Part shown: piece after piece, positions 24,805-33,167 of the stretch
Position numbering within the stretch: position 1 is the first letter of the stretch
Layout of the letters: each line of letters opens with the position of its first letter
NCBI RefSeq assembly: GCF_900167455.1
Contig: NZ_FUWJ01000001.1
Coordinates: 868,001 to 932,000, forward strand
Reading direction: 5' to 3'
DNA from: Enhydrobacter aerosaccus
GTDB lineage: Bacteria; Pseudomonadota; Alphaproteobacteria; Reyranellales; Reyranellaceae
DNA length: 64,000 nucleotides
Position numbers and translations under genes: made by a program
The notes under the pieces: model-generated
What the model saw: the letters and a program-made list of their open reading frames with translations, nothing else
The model's database searches: none
What the model was told of the DNA's origin: nothing

Positions 24805-25620
24805 ATGATATCGCGAAGAAACGTACTCGCAGGGCTGGCCGCAGTGGCCGCGCCCGCGGTGACGGGATGTGCGTCCCGGCAGGCTGCGCAAGCGACGATG
24901 GCGCCGCAGGCATCTGGCAGAGCGCCGGCGGGTGGCCTCGATGCGGTAATCGATATCAGCCACAACGTGACCGTGACGGACTTCGGCGCCGTGCGCCGGC
25001 GCAGCAATATTCTCGCCGTCGTTCACAAGGCGACCGAGGGCGGCGACTATGTCGATCCCTCGTACAGCGTACGACGCCCGGAGGCGGAAGCGGCGGGTCT
25101 GCTGTGGGGCGCCTATCACTTCGGCACGCGGCAGTATCCTGGAGAACGACAGGCGAGGAGTTTCCTCGCGGCGGCTCAGCCCGGGCCGAAGACGGTGATG
25201 GCGCTCGACTTCGAGCCCAACGATCACAATCCGCGCAACACGATGACGCTCGTGCAGGCCGAAGTCTTCGTGCAGACGGTCTATGCGGCGACCGGGCGAC
25301 TGCCGATGATCTACACGCAGCCGAACTGGGCGAATGGCCGGCGCGTCGCCCGCGGCCTCACGCTGGGGCAGCCGATTCCGCCGACGTCGATCCTGGCGCG
25401 CTGCGATCTCTGGCTCGCCGATTATCGCGAATCGCCCGAAGTTCCGGTCGCATGGGCGGGGCGCGGCTGGCACATGTGGCAGTACGCTGGCGACGAGACG
25501 GAACTCGATGCCGCCTACGGCTCGGTGCCGCGCGCCGTGCAAGGCGTGTCCCACTGCGACCGCAACCTGTTCGCGGGTAACGAGGCGGCGCTCTTGCGTT
25601 ACTGGAACTCGCGCGCCTAG
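24805..25620 (+). CDS. Tat-exported GH25 muramidase-like lipoprotein
   Basis: A 271-residue secreted lysozyme of glycoside hydrolase family 25. The N-terminus carries a twin-arginine signal (ISRRNVLAGLAAVAAPA) ending in the lipobox VTGC with Cys22, so it should be a Tat-exported lipoprotein. GH25 features are AVIDIS with Asp50, the ALDFEPND motif with Asp135 and Glu137, and AGRGWHMWQYAG near the C-terminus. Such enzymes hydrolyse peptidoglycan glycan strands. The ATG at 24805 is used because the signal peptide starts there; the open frame from 24718 is longer. It follows the glycan cluster by 120 bases. Confidence 0.85.
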   Translation: MISRRNVLAGLAAVAAPAVTGCASRQAAQATMAPQASGRAPAGGLDAVIDISHNVTVTDFGAVRRRSNILAVVHKATEGGDYVDPSYSVRRPEAEAAGLLWGAYHFGTRQYPGERQARSFLAAAQPGPKTVMALDFEPNDHNPRNTMTLVQAEVFVQTVYAATGRLPMIYTQPNWANGRRVARGLTLGQPIPPTSILARCDLWLADYRESPEVPVAWAGRGWHMWQYAGDETELDAAYGSVPRAVQGVSHCDRNLFAGNEAALLRYWNSRA

Positions 25621-25728
25621 CGCCTCGCGACCAACAACGCACATTGACGGCAGCCTGCCTCCCGCTTATAGGGGCGGCGGGCCACGCTCCCCCACCGGAG
25701 CGCAGCTCTTCTGTAAGGGAGAGGTTTG

Positions 25729-26895
25729 ATGAAGCCGACGACTCGTCCGGCGCGTCCCGATTTTTCTTCGGGACCTTGCGCCAAGCGTCCGGGATGGACT
25801 CCGGAAGCCCTCAAAGATGCCGCCGTGGGGCGGTCCCATCGTTCGAAGCTCGGCAAGAAGAAGATTGCCGAAGCGCTCGATCGCACGCGCGCCATCCTCG
25901 GCATTCCCGCCGACTACAAGGTCGGCATCGTGCCCGCCTCGGATACCGGCGCCGTCGAGATGGCGCTGTGGTCGCTGCTGGGCGGGCGCCCGGTCGATAT
26001 GCTGGCGTGGGAAAGCTTCGGCGAGGGTTGGGTCACCGACGTCGTCAAGCAGCTCAAGCTCAAGGACGCGCGCATCCTCAAGGCCGGCTACGGCCAGATC
26101 GCCGATCTCAAGGCGGTCGACTGGACACATGACGTCGTCTTCACCTGGAACGGCACCACGTCCGGCGTGAAGGTGCCGAACGGCGACTGGATCGCCGACG
26201 ATCGCGACGGCCTTGCCATCTGCGACGCCACCTCCGCCGTCTTTGCCATGGACCTGCCGTGGCAGAAGCTCGATGTCGTGACGTGGTCGTGGCAGAAGGT
26301 CATGGGCGGCGAGGGCGCGCACGGCATGCTGGTGCTGAGCCCGCGCGCGGTGAAGCGCCTGGAAAGCTATTCGCCGCCGTGGCCGCTGCCGAAGATCTTC
26401 CGCCTGACTTCGGGCGGCAAGTTCTCCGAGGCGATCTTCAAGGGCGACACGATCAACACGCCGTCGCTGCTGTGCGTCGAGGACGCGATCGACGGCCTGC
26501 GCTGGGGCGAGAGCGTCGGCGGCCTCAAGGGCCTGATGGCGCGCTCCAACGCCAATCTCGGCGTGCTGGAGAAGTTCGCCGCCGAACGCACCTGGATCGG
26601 CTTCCTCGCCGCCGACAAGGCGATCCGCTCCAACACCTCGGTGTGCCTCAACATCACCGCGCCCTGGTTCACGGCGCTGCCGGCCGACAAGCAGGCCGCG
26701 GCGGCCAAGAAGATGGCCGACCTGCTCGAGACCGAGAAAGCCGGGTACGACCTCGGTTCGTACCGCGATGCTCCTCCTGGCCTGCGCATCTGGTGCGGCG
26801 CCACGGTGGAGAAGAGCGATCTCGAGGCGCTGCTGCCTTGGCTCGACTGGGCCTACGCCGAGATCGAACGCGAGTTCGGCGCCAAGGCGGCTTAA
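25729..26895 (+). CDS. serC: Phosphoserine aminotransferase
   Basis: A 388-residue PLP enzyme converting 3-phosphohydroxypyruvate and glutamate to phosphoserine. It belongs to the alphaproteobacterial/archaeal-type SerC subgroup: it opens [18 protein letters not shown] and has [14 protein letters not shown], the PLP-anchoring [16 protein letters not shown] with its Lys, and [12 protein letters not shown]. The ATG at 25729 follows AAGGGAGAGG. It is immediately followed by serA, so the first two serine biosynthesis steps are in one operon. A large palindrome lies between them. Confidence 0.93.
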   Translation: MKPTTRPARPDFSSGPCAKRPGWTPEALKDAAVGRSHRSKLGKKKIAEALDRTRAILGIPADYKVGIVPASDTGAVEMALWSLLGGRPVDMLAWESFGEGWVTDVVKQLKLKDARILKAGYGQIADLKAVDWTHDVVFTWNGTTSGVKVPNGDWIADDRDGLAICDATSAVFAMDLPWQKLDVVTWSWQKVMGGEGAHGMLVLSPRAVKRLESYSPPWPLPKIFRLTSGGKFSEAIFKGDTINTPSLLCVEDAIDGLRWGESVGGLKGLMARSNANLGVLEKFAAERTWIGFLAADKAIRSNTSVCLNITAPWFTALPADKQAAAAKKMADLLETEKAGYDLGSYRDAPPGLRIWCGATVEKSDLEALLPWLDWAYAEIEREFGAKAA

Positions 26896-26905
26896 AGGAT
26901 TCAAG

Positions 26906-26962
26906 GGAGCGCGCCACTCCAGTGGCGCTCGGAACATGAGCGCCACTGGAGTGGCGCGCTCC
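26906..26962. repeat. 57-bp perfect nested palindrome between serC and serA
   Basis: Two 25-base arms (26906-26930 and 26938-26962) are exact reverse complements around the loop GGAACAT. Within each arm, an eight-base stem (GCGCCACT and AGTGGCGC) surrounds two bases, so each arm could also fold alone. In RNA this gives either one very long stem or two smaller hairpins. It starts 11 bases after the serC stop and ends 19 bases before the serA start. It may act as an attenuator, mRNA-stability element or dispersed palindromic repeat. Confidence 0.8.
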
Positions 26963-26981
26963 GATGAAGGAGGCATTTCAA

Positions 26982-28565
26982 ATGGCGAAGCCCAAAGTTC
27001 TCATCTCCGATGAGCTCAGCCCGCGTTCGATCGAGATCTTCTCCGAGCGCGGCTGCGACGTCGATTTCAAGCCGGGCCTGAAGCCGGCCGAACTGCGCGC
27101 GATCATCGGCCAGTATGAAGGCCTCGCCATCCGCTCGGCGACCAAGGTCACGGCGGAAGTGCTGGCGGAAGCGAAGAAGCTCAAGGTGGTGGGCCGCGCC
27201 GGCATCGGCGTCGACAACGTCGACATCAAGGCCGCGACCGCCCGTGGCGTCGTCGTGATGAACACGCCGTTCGGCAACGCCATCACCACGGCCGAGCATG
27301 CGATCGCGCTGATGTTCGCCGTCGCGCGCCAGATCCCCGAAGCCAATGCCAGCACGCAGGCCGGCAAGTGGGAGAAGAACCGCTTCATGGGCTCGGAGCT
27401 CAGCTTCAAGACGCTGGGCCTGATCGGCTGCGGCAATATCGGCTCGATCGTCGCCGACCGCGCGATCGGCCTGAAGATGCGCGTCCTGGCCTACGATCCG
27501 TTCCTGTCGGATCAGCGTGCTGCCGAACTCGGCGTCGAGAAAGCCACGCTCGACCAGGTGCTGGAGCGCGCCGACTTCATCACGGTCCACACGCCGCTCA
27601 CCGAGCAGACCAAGAACATCCTGAGCCGAGCCAACCTGATGAAGACCAAGAAGGGCGTGCGCATCGTCAATTGTGCCCGCGGCGGCCTGGTCGACGAGCT
27701 CGCCGTGCGCGATCTGCTGGTGTCCGGTCACATCGCCGGCGCTGGCTTCGACGTCTTCACCGTCGAACCGGCCAAGGAGAACGTGCTGTTCGGCACGCCC
27801 AACCTCGTCTGCACGCCGCATCTCGGCGCGTCGACGGTCGAGGCGCAGGAGAACGTGGCGCTACAGGTCGCCGAGCAGATGTCCGACTATCTGCTGACCG
27901 GTGCGGTCGTGAACTCACTCAACATGCCGAACGTGTCGGCCGAGGACGCGCCCAAGCTGGCGCCGTATCTCGACCTCGCCGAGAAGCTCGGCTCGTTTGC
28001 CGGCCAGCTCACCGACACCGATATCAAGGCGGTGTCGATCGAGTACGAGGGCCAGGTGGCGGCGCTCAACATCAAGCCGCTGAGCCAGGTCGCGCTGATG
28101 GGCGTGTTGCGGCCGCAGCTCGATACGGTGAACATGGTGAACGCGCCGGCCATCGCCCGCGAACGCGGCGTCGATGTCGCGGAAGTGAAGCACGAGCGTG
28201 ACAGCGACTACCACTCGCTGATCCGCCTGTCGGTGACGACGGAGAAGTACACGCGCTCGGTGACCGGCACGCTGTTCGGCGGCAAGCATCCGCGCATCGT
28301 CGAGATCAAGGGCATCGAGATCGAGGCCGAGTTCGGCCAGCACATGCTCTACATAACCAATGACGATAAGCCCGGCTTCATCGGCCGGCTGGGGTCGCTT
28401 CTGGGCGAGCACAAGGTCAATATCGCGACCTTCCATCTCGGCCGCGACACGCCGGGCGGCTCGGCGATCGCCCTGGTGCAGGTCGACCAGCCGATCTCGC
28501 CCGAGCTGCTGACCAAGATCGCGGCGCTCGAAAGCGTGGTGCAGGCCAAGGTGCTGACCTTCTGA
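26982..28565 (+). CDS. serA: D-3-phosphoglycerate dehydrogenase
   Basis: A 527-residue long-form SerA that oxidises 3-phosphoglycerate to 3-phosphohydroxypyruvate with NAD, the first step of serine synthesis. The catalytic core has GRAGIGVDNVDIKAATARG, the Rossmann motif GLIGCGNIGSIVADRA, NCARGGLVDELAV with the substrate Arg, and CTPHLGASTVEAQENVA with the catalytic His. An intervening domain and a C-terminal ACT domain (YITNDDKPGFIGRLGSLL) follow, the latter usually mediating serine feedback. GGAGG precedes the ATG at 26982. It is downstream of serC. Confidence 0.95.
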   Translation: MAKPKVLISDELSPRSIEIFSERGCDVDFKPGLKPAELRAIIGQYEGLAIRSATKVTAEVLAEAKKLKVVGRAGIGVDNVDIKAATARGVVVMNTPFGNAITTAEHAIALMFAVARQIPEANASTQAGKWEKNRFMGSELSFKTLGLIGCGNIGSIVADRAIGLKMRVLAYDPFLSDQRAAELGVEKATLDQVLERADFITVHTPLTEQTKNILSRANLMKTKKGVRIVNCARGGLVDELAVRDLLVSGHIAGAGFDVFTVEPAKENVLFGTPNLVCTPHLGASTVEAQENVALQVAEQMSDYLLTGAVVNSLNMPNVSAEDAPKLAPYLDLAEKLGSFAGQLTDTDIKAVSIEYEGQVAALNIKPLSQVALMGVLRPQLDTVNMVNAPAIARERGVDVAEVKHERDSDYHSLIRLSVTTEKYTRSVTGTLFGGKHPRIVEIKGIEIEAEFGQHMLYITNDDKPGFIGRLGSLLGEHKVNIATFHLGRDTPGGSAIALVQVDQPISPELLTKIAALESVVQAKVLTF

Positions 28566-28580
28566 GGTCCGGAAACGAGA

Positions 28581-28605
28581 GCGGCGACGGGCGAGGCGTC
28601 GCCGC
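28581..28605. terminator. Hairpin after serA
   Basis: GCGGCGACG (28581-28589), loop GGCGAGG, CGTCGCCGC (28597-28605): a nine-base-pair GC-rich stem 16 bases after the serA stop. It lacks a T-run, so it may be a weak or Rho-assisted terminator. It separates serA from the AhpD-like gene. Confidence 0.5.
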
Positions 28606-28696
28606 CTTCGGGGGCTTCATGAGAAAACCTCTGTCGCGATACCCGGACAGCAGGAGGTACGCTCCTTCCTCTTGAAACAGGGAAGGAGCTGGCTGA

Positions 28697-29245
28697 GTGC
28701 CTCGAGTCACAGAAATCACCGATGACGGCGGCGATCCGACGCTGAAGTCGATCTTCGACAAGCAGCGCGAGATTTTTGGCGACCTGCTCAATCCAACGAA
28801 GGTGATGGCCCATTGCCCGCCGATCCTGCGGGCGGCCCAGCTCCTGGGACAGTCGATCGAACAGTCGGGACAGTTGCCGAAGGCATTATTGCCGCTGATC
28901 TACCTGCGCGTCGCGTCGATCAACGGCTGTCCATTTTGAATTGATATCAATTCCGTCCGTGTGACGGAAACCGAAGGCGGCCTGGACAAGGTCGCGGAAG
29001 TGCTGAGCTGGCGCGACAGCAAGCTGTTCAGCGAGTCCGAACGCGTGGCGCTCGAATATGCCGAGCGCATCACCTATAGCGACCAGCAGGTCGACGATGC
29101 CTTCTTCGCCAAGGTGAAGGAACACTTCACGGAACCGCAGATCGTCGAACTCACGGCGGCCGTGGCACTGGAGAACTTCCGCAGCAAGTTCAATCCAGCC
29201 CTGGGGATCGATGCTCAGGGCTTTTGCCTGGTGCCGAAGCGCTGA
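28697..29245 (+). CDS. Predicted selenoprotein: AhpD-like/CMD protein with CxxU motif (in-frame TGA at 28937-28939)
   Basis: One reading frame runs from GTG 28697 (AAGGAG eight bases upstream) to the stop at 29243-29245, interrupted only by TGA at 28937. Read through, it gives a 182-residue carboxymuconolactone decarboxylase/AhpD-like protein. Family-typical parts lie on both sides: AQLLGQSIEQSGQLPKAL and RVASINGCPF before the TGA, and SESERVALEYAERITYSDQQ plus VALENFRSKFNPALG after it. In relatives this site reads CxxC; here it is Cys78-Pro-Phe-TGA, so the TGA replaces the second redox Cys. A SECIS-like hairpin follows at 28951-28969. Function is probably a thiol/selenol peroxidase or disulfide reductase. 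The alternative is a nonsense mutation. Sec machinery is not in the window. Confidence 0.7.
28951..28969 (+). promoter_or_regulatory. Candidate bacterial SECIS hairpin
   Basis: TTCCGTC (28951-28957), loop CGTGT (28958-28962), GACGGAA (28963-28969) form a perfect seven-base-pair stem inside the coding sequence. The stem begins 11 nt after the TGA and the apical loop begins 18 nt after it. Bacterial SECIS elements recognised by SelB lie directly downstream of the UGA, with a small apical loop having a G in the first two positions; here the second loop base is G, followed by U. A further small palindrome, ATTGATATCAAT, sits between the TGA and this stem. Confidence 0.6.
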
Positions 29246-29255
29246 CACGCAGGAC

Positions 29256-29288
29256 GGGGAGAGCGCCACGCGCGTTGGCGCTCTCCCC
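29256..29288. terminator. Strong hairpin between convergent genes
   Basis: GGGGAGAGCGCCA (29256-29268), loop CGCGCGT, TGGCGCTCTCCCC (29276-29288): a perfect 13-base-pair stem in the 61-base space between the AhpD-like gene and acdS, which converge. It should terminate or insulate transcription from both sides, although neither side has a long T-run. Confidence 0.6.
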
Positions 29289-29306
29289 GCGAGCGATTTA
29301 CAGCGA

Positions 29307-30320
29307 TCAGCCGTTGCGGAAGGCGTAACCGTAGCCGTTGATGGCCGGGGCACCGCCGAGATGGGCGTAGAGGACCTTGGAGCCGGCGGGGAAGTAGCCC
29401 TTCTTCACGAGGTCGATCATGCCCTGCATGGACTTACCCTCGTACACGGGGTCGGTGATCATGCCTTCGAGGCGCGCGCACAGGCGGATCGCTTCCTTGG
29501 TCTCTTCCGACGGCACGCCATAGAGCGGGTAGGCATAGTCCTCGACCAGGACGACATCCTCGTCCTCGATCTCCTTGCCGAGCTTCACGAGCTTGGCGGT
29601 GTTGCGGGCGATCTCCAGGACTTGCGCCTTGGTCTGCTGCGGCGTGGCCGAGGCGTCGATGCCGATCACCTTGCGTTGGCGGCCATCCTTGGCGAAGCCG
29701 ACCACCATGCCGGCATGGGTCGAGCCGGTGACGGTGCAGACGACGATGTAGTCGAAGGAGAAGCCGAGTTCCTTCTCTTGCTGGCGGACCTCCTCGGCGA
29801 AGCCGACATAGCCCAGGCCGCCATATTTGTGCACCGACGCGCCGGCGGGAATGGCGTAGGGCTTGCCGCCGGCCGCCTTCACTTCCTCCAGTGCCTTCTG
29901 CCAGCTCTCGCGGATGCCGATGTCGAAGCCTTCATCGACCAGCCGCACGTCAGCGCCCATGACGCGGCTGAGCAGAATGTTGCCGACGCGGTCGTAGACC
30001 GCATCCTCGTGCGGCACCCAACTCTCCTGCACCAGCCGGCACTTCATGCCGATCTTGGCGGCGACGGCGGCGACCATGCGGGTGTGGTTGGACTGCACGC
30101 CTCCGATCGACACCAGCGTGTCGGCGTTGGAGGCCAGCGCATCCGGGATGATGTATTCGAGCTTGCGCAGCTTGTTGCCGCCGAAGGCCAGACCCGAGTT
30201 GCAATCCTCACGCTTGGCATAGAGCTCGACCTTGCCGCCGAGATGGGCGCCGAGGCGATCCAGCTTCTCGATGTGGGTGGGGCCAAAGGTGAGCGGATAA
30301 CGCTCGAAATTCTCAAGCAT
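29307..30320 (-). CDS. acdS: 1-aminocyclopropane-1-carboxylate deaminase
   Basis: A 337-residue PLP enzyme that splits ACC, the ethylene precursor, into ammonia and 2-oxobutanoate. The PLP Lys is Lys50 in [11 protein letters not shown] and the catalytic loop Ser77 is in GGVQSNHTR. It also has [12 protein letters not shown] and [12 protein letters not shown]. The Glu in YEGKS and the Leu in HLGG are the residues that separate true ACC deaminases from D-cysteine desulfhydrases, so the call is firm. It is divergent from an Lrp-family gene, the standard acdS/acdR pairing. A plant- or rhizosphere-associated life is suggested. Confidence 0.92.
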   Translation of the reverse strand: MLENFERYPLTFGPTHIEKLDRLGAHLGGKVELYAKREDCNSGLAFGGNKLRKLEYIIPDALASNADTLVSIGGVQSNHTRMVAAVAAKIGMKCRLVQESWVPHEDAVYDRVGNILLSRVMGADVRLVDEGFDIGIRESWQKALEEVKAAGGKPYAIPAGASVHKYGGLGYVGFAEEVRQQEKELGFSFDYIVVCTVTGSTHAGMVVGFAKDGRQRKVIGIDASATPQQTKAQVLEIARNTAKLVKLGKEIEDEDVVLVEDYAYPLYGVPSEETKEAIRLCARLEGMITDPVYEGKSMQGMIDLVKKGYFPAGSKVLYAHLGGAPAINGYGYAFRNG

Positions 30321-30452
30321 GCGGGTGTCCTCTGCGTGTCGCGCTGATGCAGAGTTTTTACCATCTGGCCTCGCTAAGGTGCTTCCGAAATTGTCCGGTA
30401 AATAGTCCAGATAGCGCTATAGACGTGCGTCTTATGGGCGTAATATCTCGCC

Positions 30453-30944
30453 ATGGCCGCAAGAAACGAGAAAACCTTTCAAGACGAAGGGCTGGACAAG
30501 ATCGACCTGAAGATACTTAGGCTGCTGCAGGGCAACGGACGCCTGACCAATGCGGAGTTGGCGGACAAAGTCGGGGTCAGCCCGGCCACCTGCCACCGTC
30601 GGACCCAGCGCCTGTTCGAGGACGGATATGTCAGGCAGGTGAGGGCGATGGTCGATCCGGGAAAGGTCGGTCGCGGTGCGCTGGTCATGGTGGGCGTCGT
30701 GCTCGATCGTTCGACGCCGGAGAGCTTCGCCCAATTCGAGAAGGCGATCGCCAGGCTCAATTTCGTGCTCGATTGCCACCTGGTGGCCGGCGACTTCGAT
30801 TACTTCCTGAAGATCCGGGTCGGCGACATGGCGGACTTCAACCGCATCCACGGCGATCAACTGATCGCGCTGCCGGGGGTCCGTCAGACGCGGACCTTCT
30901 TCGTGATGAAGGAAGTGGTCGACAACGCCCCGCTCGATTTCTGA
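30453..30944 (+). CDS. acdR: Lrp/AsnC-family regulator of ACC deaminase
   Basis: A 163-residue Lrp/AsnC protein. The DNA-binding domain (about residues 13-72) has LDKIDLKILRLLQGNGRLTN and VGVSPATCHRRTQRLFEDGY. The C-terminal RAM/AsnC effector domain has FVLDCHLVAGDFDYFLKIRV. It is divergent from acdS with 132 bases between, the arrangement known for AcdR. Homologues activate acdS in response to ACC, with oxygen-dependent control in some species. Operator sites should lie in 30321-30452; I see no clear canonical box there. Confidence 0.85.
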   Translation: MAARNEKTFQDEGLDKIDLKILRLLQGNGRLTNAELADKVGVSPATCHRRTQRLFEDGYVRQVRAMVDPGKVGRGALVMVGVVLDRSTPESFAQFEKAIARLNFVLDCHLVAGDFDYFLKIRVGDMADFNRIHGDQLIALPGVRQTRTFFVMKEVVDNAPLDF

Positions 30945-30956
30945 GTCCGGTGGGAT

Positions 30957-32291
30957 CTAGGCACGATCGCTTCCGAGTGGCCCGAAGACGGGGATCGTCA
31001 GTCGCGCGCAGAGGCCATGGGGTACACGGTCATGCAGGGTCAGGGTGCCGTTGTGATGGCGTGCAACGGTGACGGCGATCGCCAGTCCCATCCCGAAGCC
31101 GCCGACGGTTCGGCGCGCCTGGTCCGAACGGTAGAAGGGCTCGACGACGCGTGATTTCTCGGCGTCGGGAATACCCGGCCCGTCATCCTCGACCTCGATC
31201 ACCACCTGGTTGGCCGGCGTCATGCGGAGCCGGACGACGATGGAGCCGCCGAACTTGACCGCATTGTCGATCAGGTTGGCGATGGCGCGCTCCAGGGCGA
31301 GGGGCTGGCAATGAACGTCGAGATGCGATGGTCCGTCGTAGGTGATGACGTGCCCGGCATCTTCGAATTGGCTGCAGATCGTTTGCACGAGAGTGGGCAG
31401 GTCGGTCAGCTCCGTCGCCTCGGTCGCACCGCCTTCGCGGACGTAGGCGATGGCCGACTCGATGGAAGTGTTCATCAGCGCGACGTCGTCCAGCATGCGC
31501 TGCTTCGAGGCGTCCTCCGCACTCTCCTCGATCCGCAAGCGCAGGCGTGTCAGGGGGGTGCGCAGGTCGTGGCTGATAGCCATGAGCATTCGGGTACGAT
31601 CCTCGATCAACCGTTGGATGCGCTGTTGCATGCGGTTGAAGGCCCGCGTCGCGCGGCGAATCTCCTCGGGACCCTCTTCCTTGAGCGACGCTTCATGGGC
31701 TTCCCCTCCGAAGCGATCGGCGGCCGCGGCAAATCTGGACAAGGGAGCGACGAGGCGGCGCAGGGCCCAGCCGAGGAGTAGGGCTATGGATGCGCCAAAG
31801 AACGCAGCCATCAGAATGACGGGGAAGGCGAGCCTGAGCTGCGGATCCCGTATCAGGCGGAACGCAACCAGTTGGCCGTCGGTCAGGGCAACGATGACCG
31901 CGATGTGGGTTTTGCCATCCTCGTAGACGCCGAGAACTCTAATACCCGAAGGAAGCTGCCCCTCGACCCAGGCTTGCAGTCGTTTCGGAACATTCAGGGC
32001 TCTCTGCAGCCGCTCCGGCTTTTCGGGAATGAAGGCCGCGTTCAGTTCGTCAGCTTGATAGGCGGAGAGCAGAATTCTGCGGTCGGCAGCGGGTACAGTC
32101 TCCAGCCCGCGCAATATCGCAGCGATAGTTGCGGCATGTCGTGTCGCCATCGGCGACAGTTCGAATTCGGGCGCAACCGTCAAGATGATTGATACGATGG
32201 CGGCCCAGGCCGCGAGCCCGGCCAGCACAAGGAGGACGACGATCTGGGTGGCAATGCGATTGGTCAGGCCGAGCGCAGTCAGGACCCTCAT
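30957..32291 (-). CDS. Sensor histidine kinase of a two-component system
   Basis: A 444-residue inner-membrane kinase. Transmembrane helices lie at about residues 16-40 and 155-178, with a periplasmic sensor region between. A HAMP segment follows, then the H-box MAISHDLRTPLTRLR with His241. The ATPase core has IANLIDNAVKFGG (N box), VEDDGPGIPDAE (G1) and GGFGMGLAIAV (G2). Its start overlaps the stop of the response-regulator gene by four bases. The phosphotransfer partner is the adjacent OmpR-type regulator; the stimulus is unknown. Confidence 0.92.
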   Translation of the reverse strand: MRVLTALGLTNRIATQIVVLLVLAGLAAWAAIVSIILTVAPEFELSPMATRHAATIAAILRGLETVPAADRRILLSAYQADELNAAFIPEKPERLQRALNVPKRLQAWVEGQLPSGIRVLGVYEDGKTHIAVIVALTDGQLVAFRLIRDPQLRLAFPVILMAAFFGASIALLLGWALRRLVAPLSRFAAAADRFGGEAHEASLKEEGPEEIRRATRAFNRMQQRIQRLIEDRTRMLMAISHDLRTPLTRLRLRIEESAEDASKQRMLDDVALMNTSIESAIAYVREGGATEATELTDLPTLVQTICSQFEDAGHVITYDGPSHLDVHCQPLALERAIANLIDNAVKFGGSIVVRLRMTPANQVVIEVEDDGPGIPDAEKSRVVEPFYRSDQARRTVGGFGMGLAIAVTVARHHNGTLTLHDRVPHGLCARLTIPVFGPLGSDRA

Positions 32292-33001
32292 TGCACTTCC
32301 ACCAGGGGCGTGAAGATATAGCCGGTCGATCGGACCGTCTTGATCAAGGCCGGGTCGCGGGGATCGCGCTCGATCTTGGCGCGGATGCGGCTGACCAGGA
32401 TATCGACGCTGCGGTTCAGCGCCTCGGTGCCGCGGCCCTGGGTGAGGTCGAGCAACTGGTCTCGGGTCAGCGTGCGCTGGGCGTGCTGACAGAAGGCGAC
32501 GAGCAGGTCGAACTCGGCGCCCGTGAGCACGACGCGCGCGCCATGAGGATTACGGAGATCGCGATTGAGAGGGTCGATGCGCCAACCGGCGAAGCTCATC
32601 GGTCGGGGAGGTTTTTGGCCAGCCGCGGGTAGGGCCGCAGCCCGGCGCAAAACGGCACGGATGCGCGCCAGCAGCTCGTGCGGATCGAATGGCTTGGCAA
32701 TGTAGTCGTCGGCGCCCATCTCCAGCCCGACGACCCGGGCAACCGGATCGCCGGCGGCGGTCAGCATGATGATCGGGATGGCCGAGGTTGCGCGCAGGCG
32801 CCGGCAGATGCTGAGTCCATCCTCGCCCGGCAGCATGATGTCGAGAATGATCAGGTCGATTCGTGCCGCCTCGAGGCTGCGCGCCATCGACTGGCTATCG
32901 TTCGCCACGGTCACGCGGCAACTATGCTTCGCCAGGAAGCGTGAAACCATCGTCCGTATTTCGGGATCGTCCTCGACGATCAAGACGTGAGGGCTCTGCA
33001 T
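32288..33001 (-). CDS. OmpR/PhoB-family response regulator
   Basis: A 237-residue two-domain response regulator. The receiver domain has acidic Asp11 and Asp12, the phosphorylation site Asp54 in LIILDIMLPGEDGL, and the conserved Lys in YIAKPFDPHE. The C-terminal winged helix (about residues 135-230) has VVLTGAEFDLLVAF and VDILVSRIRAKIE. It is first in the operon with the kinase gene. It diverges from a MipA-type outer-membrane gene across 166 bases, making that gene a likely target. Confidence 0.92.
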   Translation of the reverse strand: MQSPHVLIVEDDPEIRTMVSRFLAKHSCRVTVANDSQSMARSLEAARIDLIILDIMLPGEDGLSICRRLRATSAIPIIMLTAAGDPVARVVGLEMGADDYIAKPFDPHELLARIRAVLRRAAALPAAGQKPPRPMSFAGWRIDPLNRDLRNPHGARVVLTGAEFDLLVAFCQHAQRTLTRDQLLDLTQGRGTEALNRSVDILVSRIRAKIERDPRDPALIKTVRSTGYIFTPLVEVQ

Positions 33002-33167
33002 CGGGCGACCATTTTACACGCGGCATGCCCACTGATCGCCTACCAACTTTTATTTCTGACTGTTTCCAGCCGCGCCTTGGAAGCGTTCGGCAATAACACT
33101 CCTCGCAGTGGGTAGAGGGATCGCGCGTACAAGCGCTGCGCGTCCTTCCACAAGTACGGAACTCCCC

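Noticed and set aside
28961-29245. Independent gene starting at GTG 28961
   Set aside because: It is in the same frame as 28697-28939, has no ribosome site, and lacks the N-terminal helices of the family. It is better read as the second half of a TGA-containing gene.
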